A DNA stretch of 64,000 nucleotides from VBDM01 sp035499735 (GCA_035499735.1 DATJYC010000033.1:62001-126000); one strand, 5' to 3'. Counted from the stretch's first letter, positions 42,458 through 51,635 are shown. Notes: generated from the sequence alone by a model not told the origin. Numbers and translations: made by a program.

Positions 42458-43998
42458 CCGAGAAACAGCCGGTACGCGGGATTGCGGCTCTCGTCGGCGT
42501 AGGGATAGCCGAGCGCGGTGAGAAACCGCTGGAACTCGCGCATCTCGTGCTTGGGCACCTGCATGCCGACGAGCACGCGCCCGGTGTCGCTGCCGTGGTT
42601 GCGGTAGTGGAACAGACTGATGTTCCAGTCGGTGCGCATGTTCGACAGGAACCGCATCAGCGCCCCGGGACGCTCGGGAAACTCGAAGCGGTAGAGCAGC
42701 TCGTCGGGCGCCCCCCGCGCGCCCCGGATGGCCTCGGGCGCGTGGCCCCCGACCATGTGGCGCACGTGCAGCTTCGCCATCTCGTCGTCGGAGAGATCCA
42801 GCGCCTTCAGGCCCTCGCGGCCGAGGGTCCTCACTATGCGCGCGCTCTCGTCGCGGTTGTGCACCTCGACGCCGACGAAGACGTGCGCTTCGCGAGGGTC
42901 CGCGATGCGGTAGTTGAACTCGGTGATGTTGCGCGCTCCGAGCGTCGCGCAGAATTTCTTGAAGCTGCCGGGCCGCTCGGGGATGGTCACTGCGAGGATC
43001 GCCTCGCGCTGCTCGCCCGACTCGGCGCGCTCGGCAACGAAGCGCAGCCGGTCGAAATTCGTGTTCGCTCCCGAGGCCACGGCGATCAGGCGCTTGCCGC
43101 GCACGTTGTTGCGCTCGACCCAGGCCTTGGCGCCGGCGACGGAGAGCGCGCCCGCCGGCTCGAGCACGGTGCGCGTGTCGCCGAACACGTCCTTGATCGC
43201 CGCGCAGATCTGGTCGGTGTCGACCAGCACCATGCCGTCGAGGAGCTCGCGGCACAGCGCGAAGGTCAGCCTGCCGACCTGCTTCACCGCGACGCCGTCG
43301 GCGAAGAGGCCCACGTGGTCGAGCGCGACGCGCCGGCCCGCCTTGAGCGACCGTGCCATCGCGTCGGCGTCGACCGGCTCGACGCCGATGACCTTGACCG
43401 ACGGACGCAGGCGCTTGATGTACGAGGCGATGCCGGAGATCAGGCCTCCGCCGCCGACCGGAACGAACACCGCGTCCGGCGGCGGCGAAGACTGCCTCAC
43501 GATCTCCATGCCTATCGTTCCCTGGCCGGCGATGACGTCGGGATCGTCGTAGGGATGCACGAATGAGAGCTTGCGCGCGCGCTCGAGGCGTTTCGCCTCG
43601 GCGTGAGCCTCGTCGTAGGTGTCGCCGTGCAGGATGACCTCGGCGCCGCGCGACTTGACCGCATCGACCTTGATCTTCGGGGTGGTGGATGGCATCACGA
43701 TGGTCGCGGCGCAGCCGAGCTTCTGCGCGGCGAGCGCGACGCCCTGGGCATGGTTGCCGGCCGACGACGCGATCACTCCGCGGCGCAGCGCCGCCGCGGG
43801 AAGGTTGACCATCATGTTGTAGGCGCCGCGGCACTTGAAGGAGAACACCGGCTGCATGTCCTCGCGCTTGAGCAGCACGCGGTTGCCCAGACGCGCCGAG
43901 AGGTTGGGCGCGACTTCGAGCGGCGTTTCGTGCGCCACGTCGTAGACACGCGCCTGGAGGATGCGCTCGAGATAGTCGTTTTTCACTGTTTTCCGCAC
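42454..43998 (-). CDS. ilvA: Threonine ammonia-lyase, biosynthetic
   Basis: The product has 514 residues. The PLP lysine is K55 in FSFKCRGAYN, with SSAGNHAQGVA and the phosphate-binding VGGGGLISGIA. The C-terminal third holds two ACT-like regulatory domains (VTIPERPGSFKKFC, about 345 on, and FPERPGALMRFL, about 440 on), as in the isoleucine-inhibited biosynthetic enzyme. It makes 2-oxobutanoate for isoleucine. Start GTG 43998 lies in the stem of an inverted repeat; a second GTG four codons later is an alternative. Confidence 0.92.
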   Translation of the reverse strand: MRKTVKNDYLERILQARVYDVAHETPLEVAPNLSARLGNRVLLKREDMQPVFSFKCRGAYNMMVNLPAAALRRGVIASSAGNHAQGVALAAQKLGCAATIVMPSTTPKIKVDAVKSRGAEVILHGDTYDEAHAEAKRLERARKLSFVHPYDDPDVIAGQGTIGMEIVRQSSPPPDAVFVPVGGGGLISGIASYIKRLRPSVKVIGVEPVDADAMARSLKAGRRVALDHVGLFADGVAVKQVGRLTFALCRELLDGMVLVDTDQICAAIKDVFGDTRTVLEPAGALSVAGAKAWVERNNVRGKRLIAVASGANTNFDRLRFVAERAESGEQREAILAVTIPERPGSFKKFCATLGARNITEFNYRIADPREAHVFVGVEVHNRDESARIVRTLGREGLKALDLSDDEMAKLHVRHMVGGHAPEAIRGARGAPDELLYRFEFPERPGALMRFLSNMRTDWNISLFHYRNHGSDTGRVLVGMQVPKHEMREFQRFLTALGYPYADESRNPAYRLFLG

Positions 43999-44013
43999 CC
44001 CCCAAAGGGGGGT
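43997..44013. repeat. Inverted repeat over the ilvA start
   Basis: ACCCCCC-AAA-GGGGGGT has perfect 7-bp arms. On the ilvA transcript it would fold into a very stable hairpin immediately at the first GTG and could mask the start, leaving the GTG at 43986 to be used. Confidence 0.5.
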
Positions 44014-44099
44014 CCCGAATTCGCCCCTTCCCGGGGCAGGGCGCTACTCTACACGACGCCGGATTTTCGCGCGTAGAATGCGCGCGAAGGGGGTCGCCG

Positions 44100-44351
44100 A
44101 TGGCGAAGCGCTCCGCAAAGAAGGCGAGGCAGGCGTTCTGGGAACGCGGCTACCTGTCGCACGGCTACTGGTACGGCAGGGAGCGGCTCGGCACCATCGA
44201 GCTGGGCCCCAAGAAGGAGTGGGACGGGATCTACCGCTGGCGGGCGGGTGATCACGCCGGCGAATGCGCCTCGCTCGAGGAGGCCAAGCGGGCCGTGGAA
44301 CAGGCGGCCCTCGTCGGCGCGAGCCAGCCGGACCTGTTCGACAAGAGCTAG
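44100..44351 (+). CDS. Small hypothetical protein with a C-terminal clamp-like motif
   Basis: The product has 83 residues. It is basic at the N-terminus (MAKRSAKKARQ), aromatic in the middle (WERGYLSHGYWYGRE, WDGIYRWRAGDHAGE), then a helix SLEEAKRAVEQAALVG and the tail QPDLFDKS. Codon use and the even residue pattern support a real gene. I do not recognise a family. QPDLF (76-80) fits the pentapeptide by which many proteins bind the DNA polymerase sliding clamp (Q-x-D/S-L-F). It is convergent with uvrD, overlapping by 4 bases. Confidence 0.62.
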   Translation: MAKRSAKKARQAFWERGYLSHGYWYGRERLGTIELGPKKEWDGIYRWRAGDHAGECASLEEAKRAVEQAALVGASQPDLFDKS

Positions 44352-46483
44352 GTGGCGGTGAGCTTGGCGTACTCCAGTGCCAGCCACTTCATGCCCTGCT
44401 TGCCGAAGTTGATCTGAAGCCTAGCATCGTTTCCCGAGCCCTCCGCGTTGACGATCACGCCCTGGCCGAACTTGGGGTGCAGCACCGACTGGCCAATGCG
44501 GAAGCCGTGGCTCGCCGCCGGCGCCTTGAAGGTCTTCTCGGGCGCGGGTGCCCAGGCCTTGTCATCGAAGCGCCCCCGGCCGACGACCGGGGTAAGGCGC
44601 TTCACTACTTCGGGCGGGATCTCGTCGAGGAAGCGCGAGGCGACGTTGTACCGCGTCTGCCCGTGCAGCATGCGTGTCTGCGCGTAGCACAGGTAGAGGC
44701 GCGCTCGCGCGCGCGTGATCGCCACGTACATGAGGCGCCGTTCCTCCTCCAGGCCGTCGTCCTCCATCACGCTTTGCTCGTGCGGGAACAGGCCCTCCTC
44801 GAGGCCGGTGATGAAAACCGCCTGGAACTCCAGGCCCTTCGCCGAGTGCACCGTCATCAGCTGCAGCGCGTCCGCTCCTTCGGCCGCCTGGTTCTCGCCC
44901 GACTCGAGCGACGCGTGCGCGAGGAACGCCGGAAGGTCGTGCTCCGCGTCTTCGTTGACGAAGGCCGCGGCGGCGTTCACCAGCTCCTCGAGGTTCTCGA
45001 CCCTGTCGGCGCCGTCCCGCTCCGCCTTGTAGTGCGCGACGAGGCCGCTTTTCTCGAGCATGACCTCCACCGTCTCCGGCAGCGGCAGCTTCTCGGTCTC
45101 GGCCTTGAGCGCCTCGACGAGGCGAACGAACGCGGCGACCGCGTTGCCGGTCTTGCCGGGAAGCGCGCTCGCGGCCTTGTAAAGGCTGCCGCCGCCAGCC
45201 CTGGCCGCGTCCTGCAGCTGCTCGAGCGTCCGTGAGCCGATGCCGCGCGCAGGAAAATTGGCAACGCGCAGGAAGGCGCCGTCGTCGTCGCGGTTGGCGA
45301 GGAGGCGCAGGTAGGCGAGGGCGTGCTTGATCTCCATGCGCTCGAAGAAACGCAGGCCCCCGTACACGCGGTAGGGCAGCCCCGCGGAGAAGAGCGCGTG
45401 CTCGATGATCCGCGACTGGGCGTTCGAGCGGTAGAGCACGCCGATGTCGGCGAGGCGCAGGCCCGAGCGCTTGAGCGCCTGGACCTCTTCGGTGAGCCAG
45501 CTCGCCTCGTACGCGTCCGATTGCGCCTCGTAGACGCGCACCGGCTCGCCGTGGCCGGCGGAGGTCCACAGATTCTTGCCCAGGCGCTTCTTGTTGTGCG
45601 CGATGAGCGCGTTCGCCGCGGAGAGGATGTTCCCCTGCGAGCGGTAGTTCTGCTCCAGGCGGATGACGTTCTCGACGCGGAAGTCGCGCTCGAACTCCGC
45701 CATGTTGCCGACGTTCGCGCCGCGGAAGCGGTAGATGCTCTGGTCGTCGTCGCCGACCGCGAACACCACGTTCTTCGGCCCGGCGAGGAGCTTGAGCCAG
45801 CGGTACTGGAGGCGGTTCGTGTCCTGAAACTCGTCGACCAGGATATGGCGGAAGCGCGCTCGGTAGTGCTCGCGCAGCACCTCGTTCCGCGACAGCAGCT
45901 CGTAGGTGCGCAGCAGCAGCTCGGCGAAGTCGACCACGCCCTCGCGCTGGCACTGCTCGTCGTAGGCCGAGTAGATCTCGGCGAAACGGCGCATGATCTC
46001 GTCGCCGACCTCCACGTCCTTCGCGCGCTTGCCCTCCTCCTTCGCCGCGTTGACGAAGTACTGCGCCTCGCGCGCCGGGAAGCGCTCCTCGTCGACGTTC
46101 ATGGCCTTGAGCACGCGCTTGATCGCGGCCTGCTGATCCTGCGAGTCGAGGATCTGGAAGAGCTGCGGCAGCCCGGCGTCGCGGTGGTGCGCGCGCAGGA
46201 AGCGGTTGCACAGGCCGTGAAAGGTCCCTACCCACATGCCGCGGGTGCTGATCGGCAGCATCGCGGAGATCCGCGTGAGCATCTCCTTCGCCGCCTTGTT
46301 GGTGAAGGTCACGGCGAGGACGCCGCCGGGGGCGACGTTTCCGGTCTGGATCAGCCACGCGATGCGGGTGGTGAGCACGCGGGTCTTACCCGAGCCGGCG
46401 CCCGCCAGGATCAGCGCCGGCTGGTCGGGAAGCGTGACCGCGGCGAGTTGTTCCGGGTTGAGATTCTCGAGGAGATTGTGCAT
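44348..46483 (-). CDS. uvrD: UvrD/Rep-family DNA helicase
   Basis: The product has 711 residues. Walker A is AGAGSGKT (27-34). Other SF1A motifs are VTFTNKAAKEM (Ia), FRHILVDEFQDTN (II), VGDDDQSIYRFRGA (III), EQNYRSQGNIL (IV), MTVHSAKGLEF (V) and YVAITRARARLYL (VI). A C-terminal Tudor-like region GQSVLHPKFGQGVIVNAEG is typical of UvrD/PcrA and can contact RNA polymerase. It unwinds DNA in mismatch and excision repair. It follows the FecR/SPOR gene after 42 bases. Confidence 0.93.
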   Translation of the reverse strand: MHNLLENLNPEQLAAVTLPDQPALILAGAGSGKTRVLTTRIAWLIQTGNVAPGGVLAVTFTNKAAKEMLTRISAMLPISTRGMWVGTFHGLCNRFLRAHHRDAGLPQLFQILDSQDQQAAIKRVLKAMNVDEERFPAREAQYFVNAAKEEGKRAKDVEVGDEIMRRFAEIYSAYDEQCQREGVVDFAELLLRTYELLSRNEVLREHYRARFRHILVDEFQDTNRLQYRWLKLLAGPKNVVFAVGDDDQSIYRFRGANVGNMAEFERDFRVENVIRLEQNYRSQGNILSAANALIAHNKKRLGKNLWTSAGHGEPVRVYEAQSDAYEASWLTEEVQALKRSGLRLADIGVLYRSNAQSRIIEHALFSAGLPYRVYGGLRFFERMEIKHALAYLRLLANRDDDGAFLRVANFPARGIGSRTLEQLQDAARAGGGSLYKAASALPGKTGNAVAAFVRLVEALKAETEKLPLPETVEVMLEKSGLVAHYKAERDGADRVENLEELVNAAAAFVNEDAEHDLPAFLAHASLESGENQAAEGADALQLMTVHSAKGLEFQAVFITGLEEGLFPHEQSVMEDDGLEEERRLMYVAITRARARLYLCYAQTRMLHGQTRYNVASRFLDEIPPEVVKRLTPVVGRGRFDDKAWAPAPEKTFKAPAASHGFRIGQSVLHPKFGQGVIVNAEGSGNDARLQINFGKQGMKWLALEYAKLTAT

Positions 46484-46485
46484 TT

Positions 46486-46505
46486 CGGGCGTCTGCGAAC
46501 GCCCG
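46486..46505. other. Hairpin ahead of uvrD
   Basis: CGGGCGT-CTGCGA-ACGCCCG forms a 7-bp stem between the FecR/SPOR gene stop and the uvrD ATG at 46483. On the plus strand it is followed by ATTTTA. On the minus strand, the direction of both genes, no T run follows, so it is more likely a leader structure of uvrD than a terminator. Confidence 0.4.
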
Positions 46506-46525
46506 ATTTTACCGCGGCGCCGCAG

Positions 46526-47422
46526 CTACATCCCGACCTTGTACTGGTACTTGGCGAGGTCGGCTTCGCCCTTCAGCGCCTCGACGGCGGATCTTGCGTC
46601 CTTCTGCGATTCGAAATTCGAGAGGCGCACGACGTACACGCGTTCCGCGCCCGCCTTTTCCGGAACGATCTCCGCGGGATAGCCGGCTTTGCGCAGAGCG
46701 TTGTAGATGTCGAGCGCGTCTCCCGACTTCTTGACCGCGGCGACGGAAACTTTCCATTTGCCGCGCCGGCTGGCCACGCCCTGGCCGGGGTCCTGCTCGG
46801 TCTCCGCCGCCCATTCCCTGAACGTATCGGCAAGCACGGTCGCCACCGGCTTCGACAGGTTGGCCTCGAGCTGGTAATAGGACAGAGGCTGGTCCATGGT
46901 AAAAGGCTTTTCGCCGGGCGGTGTGACTTCGACGCTGCCCTCGATCAGGCAGACCAGATCGATCTCCTTGGTCGACTTGCCCCACAGATCGGTGCCGCGG
47001 ATTCCCGCGGTCACGTTGTTGACGGTGATGACCACCTGGCGCTTGCCCCTGAACTTCTCCACCAGGGCCGTCGTAAACCGGAACGCGCCCTCGGCGACGA
47101 AAAGAGCCGCGTCGAAGACGCCGTCGTCGCGCACCTTCGCCTTGTCGAAGAAGAGCGACGCGCGCTCGCCGAGCTTCACCGTGCTGCCGTCCGCCAGCTT
47201 GAGCAGGAGCTTGGCGCGGGGCCCGGTGTTGACGCGGTCGCCCTCCCTCAGCTCCATTCCCGGGGCGAGCGGAACGATCTGTTGCCCGCGCTCGAGCGAG
47301 CCGGACAGCTGCGTCGATTCCACGGTCGCGGTCGGAGCGGCGCGGGACTTGGACTGCGCGACGGCGACGCCGCTCGCGGCTGCGGCAACGGCGAGAAGGA
47401 CACAGCTGGTCGACAGTCGCAT
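46526..47422 (-). CDS. FecR-domain and SPOR-domain periplasmic protein
   Basis: The product has 298 residues. The signal peptide is 1-22 (CVLLAVAAAASGVAVAQ). A FecR-like beta domain spans about 60-180 (REGDRVNTGPRAKLLLKLADGSTVKLGE, and TVNNVTAGIRGTDLWGKS). A SPOR domain occupies about 220-298 (RRGKWKVSVAAVKKSGDALDIYNALRKAGYPAEI and YVVRLSNFESQKDARSAVEAL). SPOR domains bind denuded glycan strands, often at the septum, so this is probably a cell-wall-localised sensor or scaffold. It is divergent from leuS. Confidence 0.78.
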   Translation of the reverse strand: MRLSTSCVLLAVAAAASGVAVAQSKSRAAPTATVESTQLSGSLERGQQIVPLAPGMELREGDRVNTGPRAKLLLKLADGSTVKLGERASLFFDKAKVRDDGVFDAALFVAEGAFRFTTALVEKFRGKRQVVITVNNVTAGIRGTDLWGKSTKEIDLVCLIEGSVEVTPPGEKPFTMDQPLSYYQLEANLSKPVATVLADTFREWAAETEQDPGQGVASRRGKWKVSVAAVKKSGDALDIYNALRKAGYPAEIVPEKAGAERVYVVRLSNFESQKDARSAVEALKGEADLAKYQYKVGM

Positions 47423-47433
47423 CACAGCCTCCC

Positions 47434-47460
47434 TTGGACGGGCACCCCGGCGGTTATAAT
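47434..47460 (+). promoter_or_regulatory. Probable leuS promoter
   Basis: TATAAT (47455-47460) is a perfect -10 hexamer, 22 bases before the leuS ATG. TTGGAC (47434-47439) upstream could be the -35, but the 15-base spacing is short. Confidence 0.55.
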
Positions 47461-47482
47461 CCCGCTTTCCGCAGAACCGTTC

Positions 47483-50128
47483 ATGCAGCCCCAGTACGAT
47501 CACAAGAAGATCGAGCGCGAAGCGCAGGAGCACTGGGAGCTCAACCGCGCGTTTCATGCCGAGGAGGATCCGGCCCGGCAGAAGTTCTACTGCCTGTCGA
47601 TGTTCCCCTACCCCTCGGGCAAACTGCACATGGGGCACGTGCGCAACTATACCATCGGCGACGTGATGACCCGCTTCCACCGCATGCGGGGCCACAACGT
47701 GATGCAGCCGATGGGCTGGGACGCCTTCGGCCTGCCGGCGGAGAACGCCGCCATGGCGAACGGCGTGCCGCCGGCGAAATGGACCTACGACAACATCGCG
47801 TACATGAAAAAGCAGCTCCGGTCGCTCGGCTTCGCCATCGACTGGGAGCGCGAGCTCGCGACCTGCTCGCCGGACTATTACCGGTGGAACCAGTGGCTGT
47901 TCCTGCGCATGCTCGAGGCGGGCCTCGTCTACAAGAAGACCGGCACCGTGAACTGGGATCCCGTCGATCAGACGGTGCTCGCGAACGAGCAGGTGATCGA
48001 CGGCCGCGGCTGGCGCACGGGCGCGGTCGTCGAGAAGCGCGAGATCCCGATGTACTACATGCGGATCACGGCGTACGCGGAGGAGCTGCTTTCCGCGCTC
48101 GATACGCTCACGGGCTGGCCCGAGCGCGTCAAGACCATGCAGGCCAACTGGATCGGCAAGAGCCACGGCGTGAACATCGCCTTCCCCTACGAGCTCGGCG
48201 GGGAGAGGAAGCTGCTGCGCGTCTTCACCACGCGCGCCGACACGCTGATGGGCGCGACGTTCTGCGCGGTCGCGGCGGAGCACTCGCTCGCCGCGCACGC
48301 TGCGAAATCGGACAGGAAGCTCGCGGCCTTCGTCGAGGAATGCAAGCGCGGCTCGGTGATGGAGGCGGAGCTCGCGCAGATCGACAAGAAGGGCATGCGC
48401 ACCGGCCTGTTCGTCTCGCACCCGATCACCGGCGAGAGAATCGAGGTGTGGGTCGGCAACTACGTGCTCATGGCCTATGGCGAAGGCGCGGTAATGGGCG
48501 TCCCCGGCCACGACGAGCGTGATTTCGCGTTCGCCAAGAAGTACGGCCTTTCGATCAAGCCCGTGATCGACGTCGCGGGTCGGCCCTATTCGACCGACAC
48601 CTGGCAGCCCTGGTACGCCGACCACGGGCGCTGCGTCAATTCGGGCAAGTACGACGGCCTCGACTACCAGGCCGCGGTCGACGCGATCGCCGCCGACCTC
48701 AAGGCGAAAGGCCTGGGCGAGAAGCAGGTCACCTGGCGGCTGAGGGACTGGGGCATCTCGCGGCAGCGCTACTGGGGAACGCCGATTCCGATCGTCCACT
48801 GCGACGGCTGCGGCGACGTGCCCGTGCCTGACGATCAGCTCCCGGTAGTGCTGCCGGAGAACCTCGTGCCCGACGGGACGGGCAACCCGCTTGCGAAGAC
48901 CCCGTCGTTCCTGAACTGCACCTGCCCGAAATGCGGCAAGCCCGCGAAGCGCGAGACCGACACCATGGACACCTTCGTCGACTCGTCCTGGTACTACCTG
49001 CGCTTTGCCTGCCCGGGACAGAACGCGCGAATGATCGACGAGCGCGCGCGGTACTGGATGGCAGTCGACCAGTACATCGGCGGCATCGAGCACGCCATCC
49101 TGCACCTGCTCTACTCGCGCTTCTGGACAAAGGTCATGCGCGACCTTAGCCTCTCCCCGGGCGCGGACGAGCCGTTCACGCGCCTGCTCACCCAGGGGAT
49201 GGTGCTGAACGAGATCTTCTACCGCAAGACGGGCGAGGGGCGCATCACCTACTACAACCCGGCAGACGTGGAGCTGAAGCACGACGAGAAGGGGCAACGC
49301 GTCAGCGCGATCCTCAAGTCGGACGGCAAGCCGGTCGAATCCGACGGCATCGGCACCATGTCGAAGTCGAAGAACAACGGCGTCGACCCGCAGGACCTTA
49401 TCGATAAGTACGGCGCCGACACCGCTCGGTTGTTCGTTATGTTTGCTTCCCCTCCGGAGCAATCCCTTGAATGGTCGGACTCTGGTGTTGAAGGTCAAAG
49501 CCGGTTCCTTCGTCGGCTTTGGCTGTTTGCAGCAGGACTCGGGAAGAAGGCCGCCGACCACGCATTGATTCCTGCACCTCCGTTTGTGCCTATCGCGGAT
49601 TGGAATACGCAGCCGCTTTCGATCCGCGAATTTCGAAGAAATGTTCACCTAGCTCTGAAGCAGGCGTCTTACGACTACGAGCGTATGCAATACAACACCG
49701 TTGTATCTGCGTGCATGAAGATGCTGAATCTGCTCGAATCGTTCACCGGACAGGATGTCTCGAGCATTAACGCGATGTCGCAAGCAAGGTCCGAGGGGTT
49801 GAGCATCCTTCTGCGCGTGCTCTATCCAGTGGCGCCCCACATCTCCCACGCACTATGGAGCGATCTTGGATACGCGGCGCGGTATGGCGATATTGTCACG
49901 GCGCCTTGGCCAGCGGTGGACCAGGCAGCTCTCGAGCAGGACGAAATCGAGCTCGTCCTCCAGGTCAACGGCAAGCTGCGCGGGCACATGAAGGCGCCCA
50001 AGACCGCGGGGCGCGAGCAGATCGAGCGGCTCGCGCTCGCGCACGAGGCGGTGGCGAAGTTCACCGGCGGCCAGGCGGTGAAGAAGGTGGTGGTCGTGCC
50101 CGGACGCCTCGTGAACGTGGTGGTGTGA
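47483..50128 (+). CDS. leuS: Leucyl-tRNA synthetase
   Basis: The product has 881 residues. The HIGH motif is HMGH (49-52, after PYPSGKL) and the KMSKS motif is MSKSK (626-630). The editing domain shows TRADTLMGATFCAVAAEH, and a zinc-like knuckle CDGCGD is present near residue 440. It charges tRNA-Leu. Between about 49425 and 49935 the codon use changes sharply to A/T-ending codons (CTT, TTG, TCT, GGT, CGA) and G+C falls; by my count 49621-49740 is 47.5% G+C against 72-75% in 49141-49200 and 49981-50040. The reading frame and protein family are intact throughout, so the segment (about residues 648-817) looks like a recombined allele. Confidence 0.95.
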   Translation: MQPQYDHKKIEREAQEHWELNRAFHAEEDPARQKFYCLSMFPYPSGKLHMGHVRNYTIGDVMTRFHRMRGHNVMQPMGWDAFGLPAENAAMANGVPPAKWTYDNIAYMKKQLRSLGFAIDWERELATCSPDYYRWNQWLFLRMLEAGLVYKKTGTVNWDPVDQTVLANEQVIDGRGWRTGAVVEKREIPMYYMRITAYAEELLSALDTLTGWPERVKTMQANWIGKSHGVNIAFPYELGGERKLLRVFTTRADTLMGATFCAVAAEHSLAAHAAKSDRKLAAFVEECKRGSVMEAELAQIDKKGMRTGLFVSHPITGERIEVWVGNYVLMAYGEGAVMGVPGHDERDFAFAKKYGLSIKPVIDVAGRPYSTDTWQPWYADHGRCVNSGKYDGLDYQAAVDAIAADLKAKGLGEKQVTWRLRDWGISRQRYWGTPIPIVHCDGCGDVPVPDDQLPVVLPENLVPDGTGNPLAKTPSFLNCTCPKCGKPAKRETDTMDTFVDSSWYYLRFACPGQNARMIDERARYWMAVDQYIGGIEHAILHLLYSRFWTKVMRDLSLSPGADEPFTRLLTQGMVLNEIFYRKTGEGRITYYNPADVELKHDEKGQRVSAILKSDGKPVESDGIGTMSKSKNNGVDPQDLIDKYGADTARLFVMFASPPEQSLEWSDSGVEGQSRFLRRLWLFAAGLGKKAADHALIPAPPFVPIADWNTQPLSIREFRRNVHLALKQASYDYERMQYNTVVSACMKMLNLLESFTGQDVSSINAMSQARSEGLSILLRVLYPVAPHISHALWSDLGYAARYGDIVTAPWPAVDQAALEQDEIELVLQVNGKLRGHMKAPKTAGREQIERLALAHEAVAKFTGGQAVKKVVVVPGRLVNVVV

Positions 50129-50133
50129 GGCGG

Positions 50134-50619
50134 ATGCGGGCCGCTCTCGCCGGCTTCGTCGTCGCTCTCCTCGCCGGCTGCGGCTTTCACCTTCGCGGCA
50201 GCGCGCAGCTGCCTTTCGAGACGATCTACATCCCCGGCGCGACTCCGCTCGCGGTGGAGCTGAGGCGCAACGTCACCGCCTCGAGCAAGACGCGCCTGGC
50301 GGACAGCCCGAAGAACGCACAGGCGGTCCTCGCCTTCACTCAGGAGGCGCGGGAAAAGGTCATCCTCAGCTTCACCTCGGCGGGCAAGGTGAACGAATAC
50401 CGGCTGCGCTACCGCGTCGGAATCCGCGTCACGGACACGGGCGGCTCGCAGGTGTTCCTGCCCGCGAGCGAGATCCTGCTTACCCGCGACATGACCTTCA
50501 ACGACCAGCAGGTGATCGCCAAGGAAAACGAGGAAGCCCTGCTCTACCGCGACATGCAGACCGACATGGTGCAGCAGATCATGCGCCGGCTCGCCGCAGC
50601 GCGCCCGCAGGTCGAATAG
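50134..50619 (+). CDS. lptE: LPS-assembly lipoprotein LptE
   Basis: The product has 161 residues. The signal and lipobox are FVVALLAGC, with C16 as the lipidated residue, followed by GFHLRGSAQLPFETIYI, the LptE/RlpB start. AREKVILSFTSAGKVNEYRLRYRVGIRV and NEEALLYRDMQTDMVQQIMRRL complete the fold. It plugs the LptD barrel in the outer membrane for LPS export. It lies 5 bases after leuS and ahead of holA, the standard order. Confidence 0.9.
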   Translation: MRAALAGFVVALLAGCGFHLRGSAQLPFETIYIPGATPLAVELRRNVTASSKTRLADSPKNAQAVLAFTQEAREKVILSFTSAGKVNEYRLRYRVGIRVTDTGGSQVFLPASEILLTRDMTFNDQQVIAKENEEALLYRDMQTDMVQQIMRRLAAARPQVE

Positions 50620-50627
50620 GCGTCCGC

Positions 50628-51635
50628 ATGCCCGCTCTCAGGCCCGAGCAGCTCGAAGCGCACCTTGCGCGCGAGCTTCGGCCCTTGTACGTGATCCACG
50701 GCGACGAGCCGCTGCTCTCGCTGGAGGCAGCGGACGCCATCCGCGCCCGGGCGCGCGCGGGCGGCTTCGCCGAGCGCAGCGTGCTGCTCGCCGAGCGGGG
50801 ATTCGACTGGACCGCGCTCGCGGCGAGCGCCGCGAGCCTTTCGCTGTTCGGCGACCGCAGGCTGATCGAGCTGCGCCTGCCCTCGGGCAAGCCCGGGGCC
50901 GACGGATCGCAGGCGATCGAGGCGTTCTGCACGAGGCTCCCCGCCGACGTGATGGCGCTCGTGACGCTGCCGCGGCTGGACCGCGCCGGCCAGGGCTCCG
51001 CGTGGTTCGGGGCGCTCGAGTCGAAGGGCGTGGTCGTCAACGTCTATCCGGTCGACCGAGCGCGCCTGCCCGACTGGATCGCAGCGCGCCTCGCGCGCCA
51101 GAAGCAGAGCGCGAGGCCCGAGACGCTGCGCTTTCTCGCCGACTGCGTCGAAGGGAACCTCCTCGCCGCCCACCAGGAGATACAGAAGCTCGCTCTGCTC
51201 TTGCCCGCGGGCGACCTCGGGTTCGACGCAGTCCGCGACGCGGTGATGAACGTCGCGCGCTACGACGCGGGAAAGCTCGCCGAGGCGATGCTCTCGGGCG
51301 ACCGGGCGCGGCTCGCGCGCATGCTCGAGGGACTGCGCGCCGAGGGCGAGGCCGCGCCGCGCGTGCTGTGGCTGCTGGCCGAGGAGATCCGCGCCGTGTG
51401 CCGCGTTCAGAACGGGATCGCCGCGGGCAGGCCCCTCGCGGAGGTGCTGCGCGAGGCCCGGGTCTGGGGCGACGCGCGCCAGGCGCTCGTCGGCAGGGCC
51501 GCGAGAAAATTTTCCCGCCCGGCGCTGCTCGCGGCGCTGGCGCATGCGGCGGGCGTCGATCGCACGATCAAGGGCGTGGTCAAGGGCGACGCCTGGGACG
51601 AGCTGCTGCAGCTCGGGCTGCGCTTCGCCGCCTAG
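50628..51635 (+). CDS. holA: DNA polymerase III delta subunit
   Basis: The product has 335 residues. LRPLYVIHGDEPLLSLEAADAIRA is the family N-terminus. FGDRRLIELRLPSGKPG follows, then FLADCVEGNLLAAHQEIQKLALL and a C-terminal collar helix bundle ending VKGDAWDELLQLGLRFAA. It opens the sliding clamp within the clamp loader. Its stop overlaps the 3' end of glnE, which converges on it (4 bases). Confidence 0.9.
   Translation: MPALRPEQLEAHLARELRPLYVIHGDEPLLSLEAADAIRARARAGGFAERSVLLAERGFDWTALAASAASLSLFGDRRLIELRLPSGKPGADGSQAIEAFCTRLPADVMALVTLPRLDRAGQGSAWFGALESKGVVVNVYPVDRARLPDWIAARLARQKQSARPETLRFLADCVEGNLLAAHQEIQKLALLLPAGDLGFDAVRDAVMNVARYDAGKLAEAMLSGDRARLARMLEGLRAEGEAAPRVLWLLAEEIRAVCRVQNGIAAGRPLAEVLREARVWGDARQALVGRAARKFSRPALLAALAHAAGVDRTIKGVVKGDAWDELLQLGLRFAA

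Noticed and set aside
41735..44005. A 756-codon minus-strand frame through ilvA and the cyclo-ligase gene
   Set aside because: It is out of frame with ilvA, Arg-rich, and spans two well-supported genes on opposite strands.
45323..47482. A long plus-strand extension in frame with leuS (about 720 codons upstream of its start)
   Set aside because: It reads antisense through uvrD and the FecR/SPOR gene. LeuRS homology begins exactly at ATG 47483 with a promoter just upstream.
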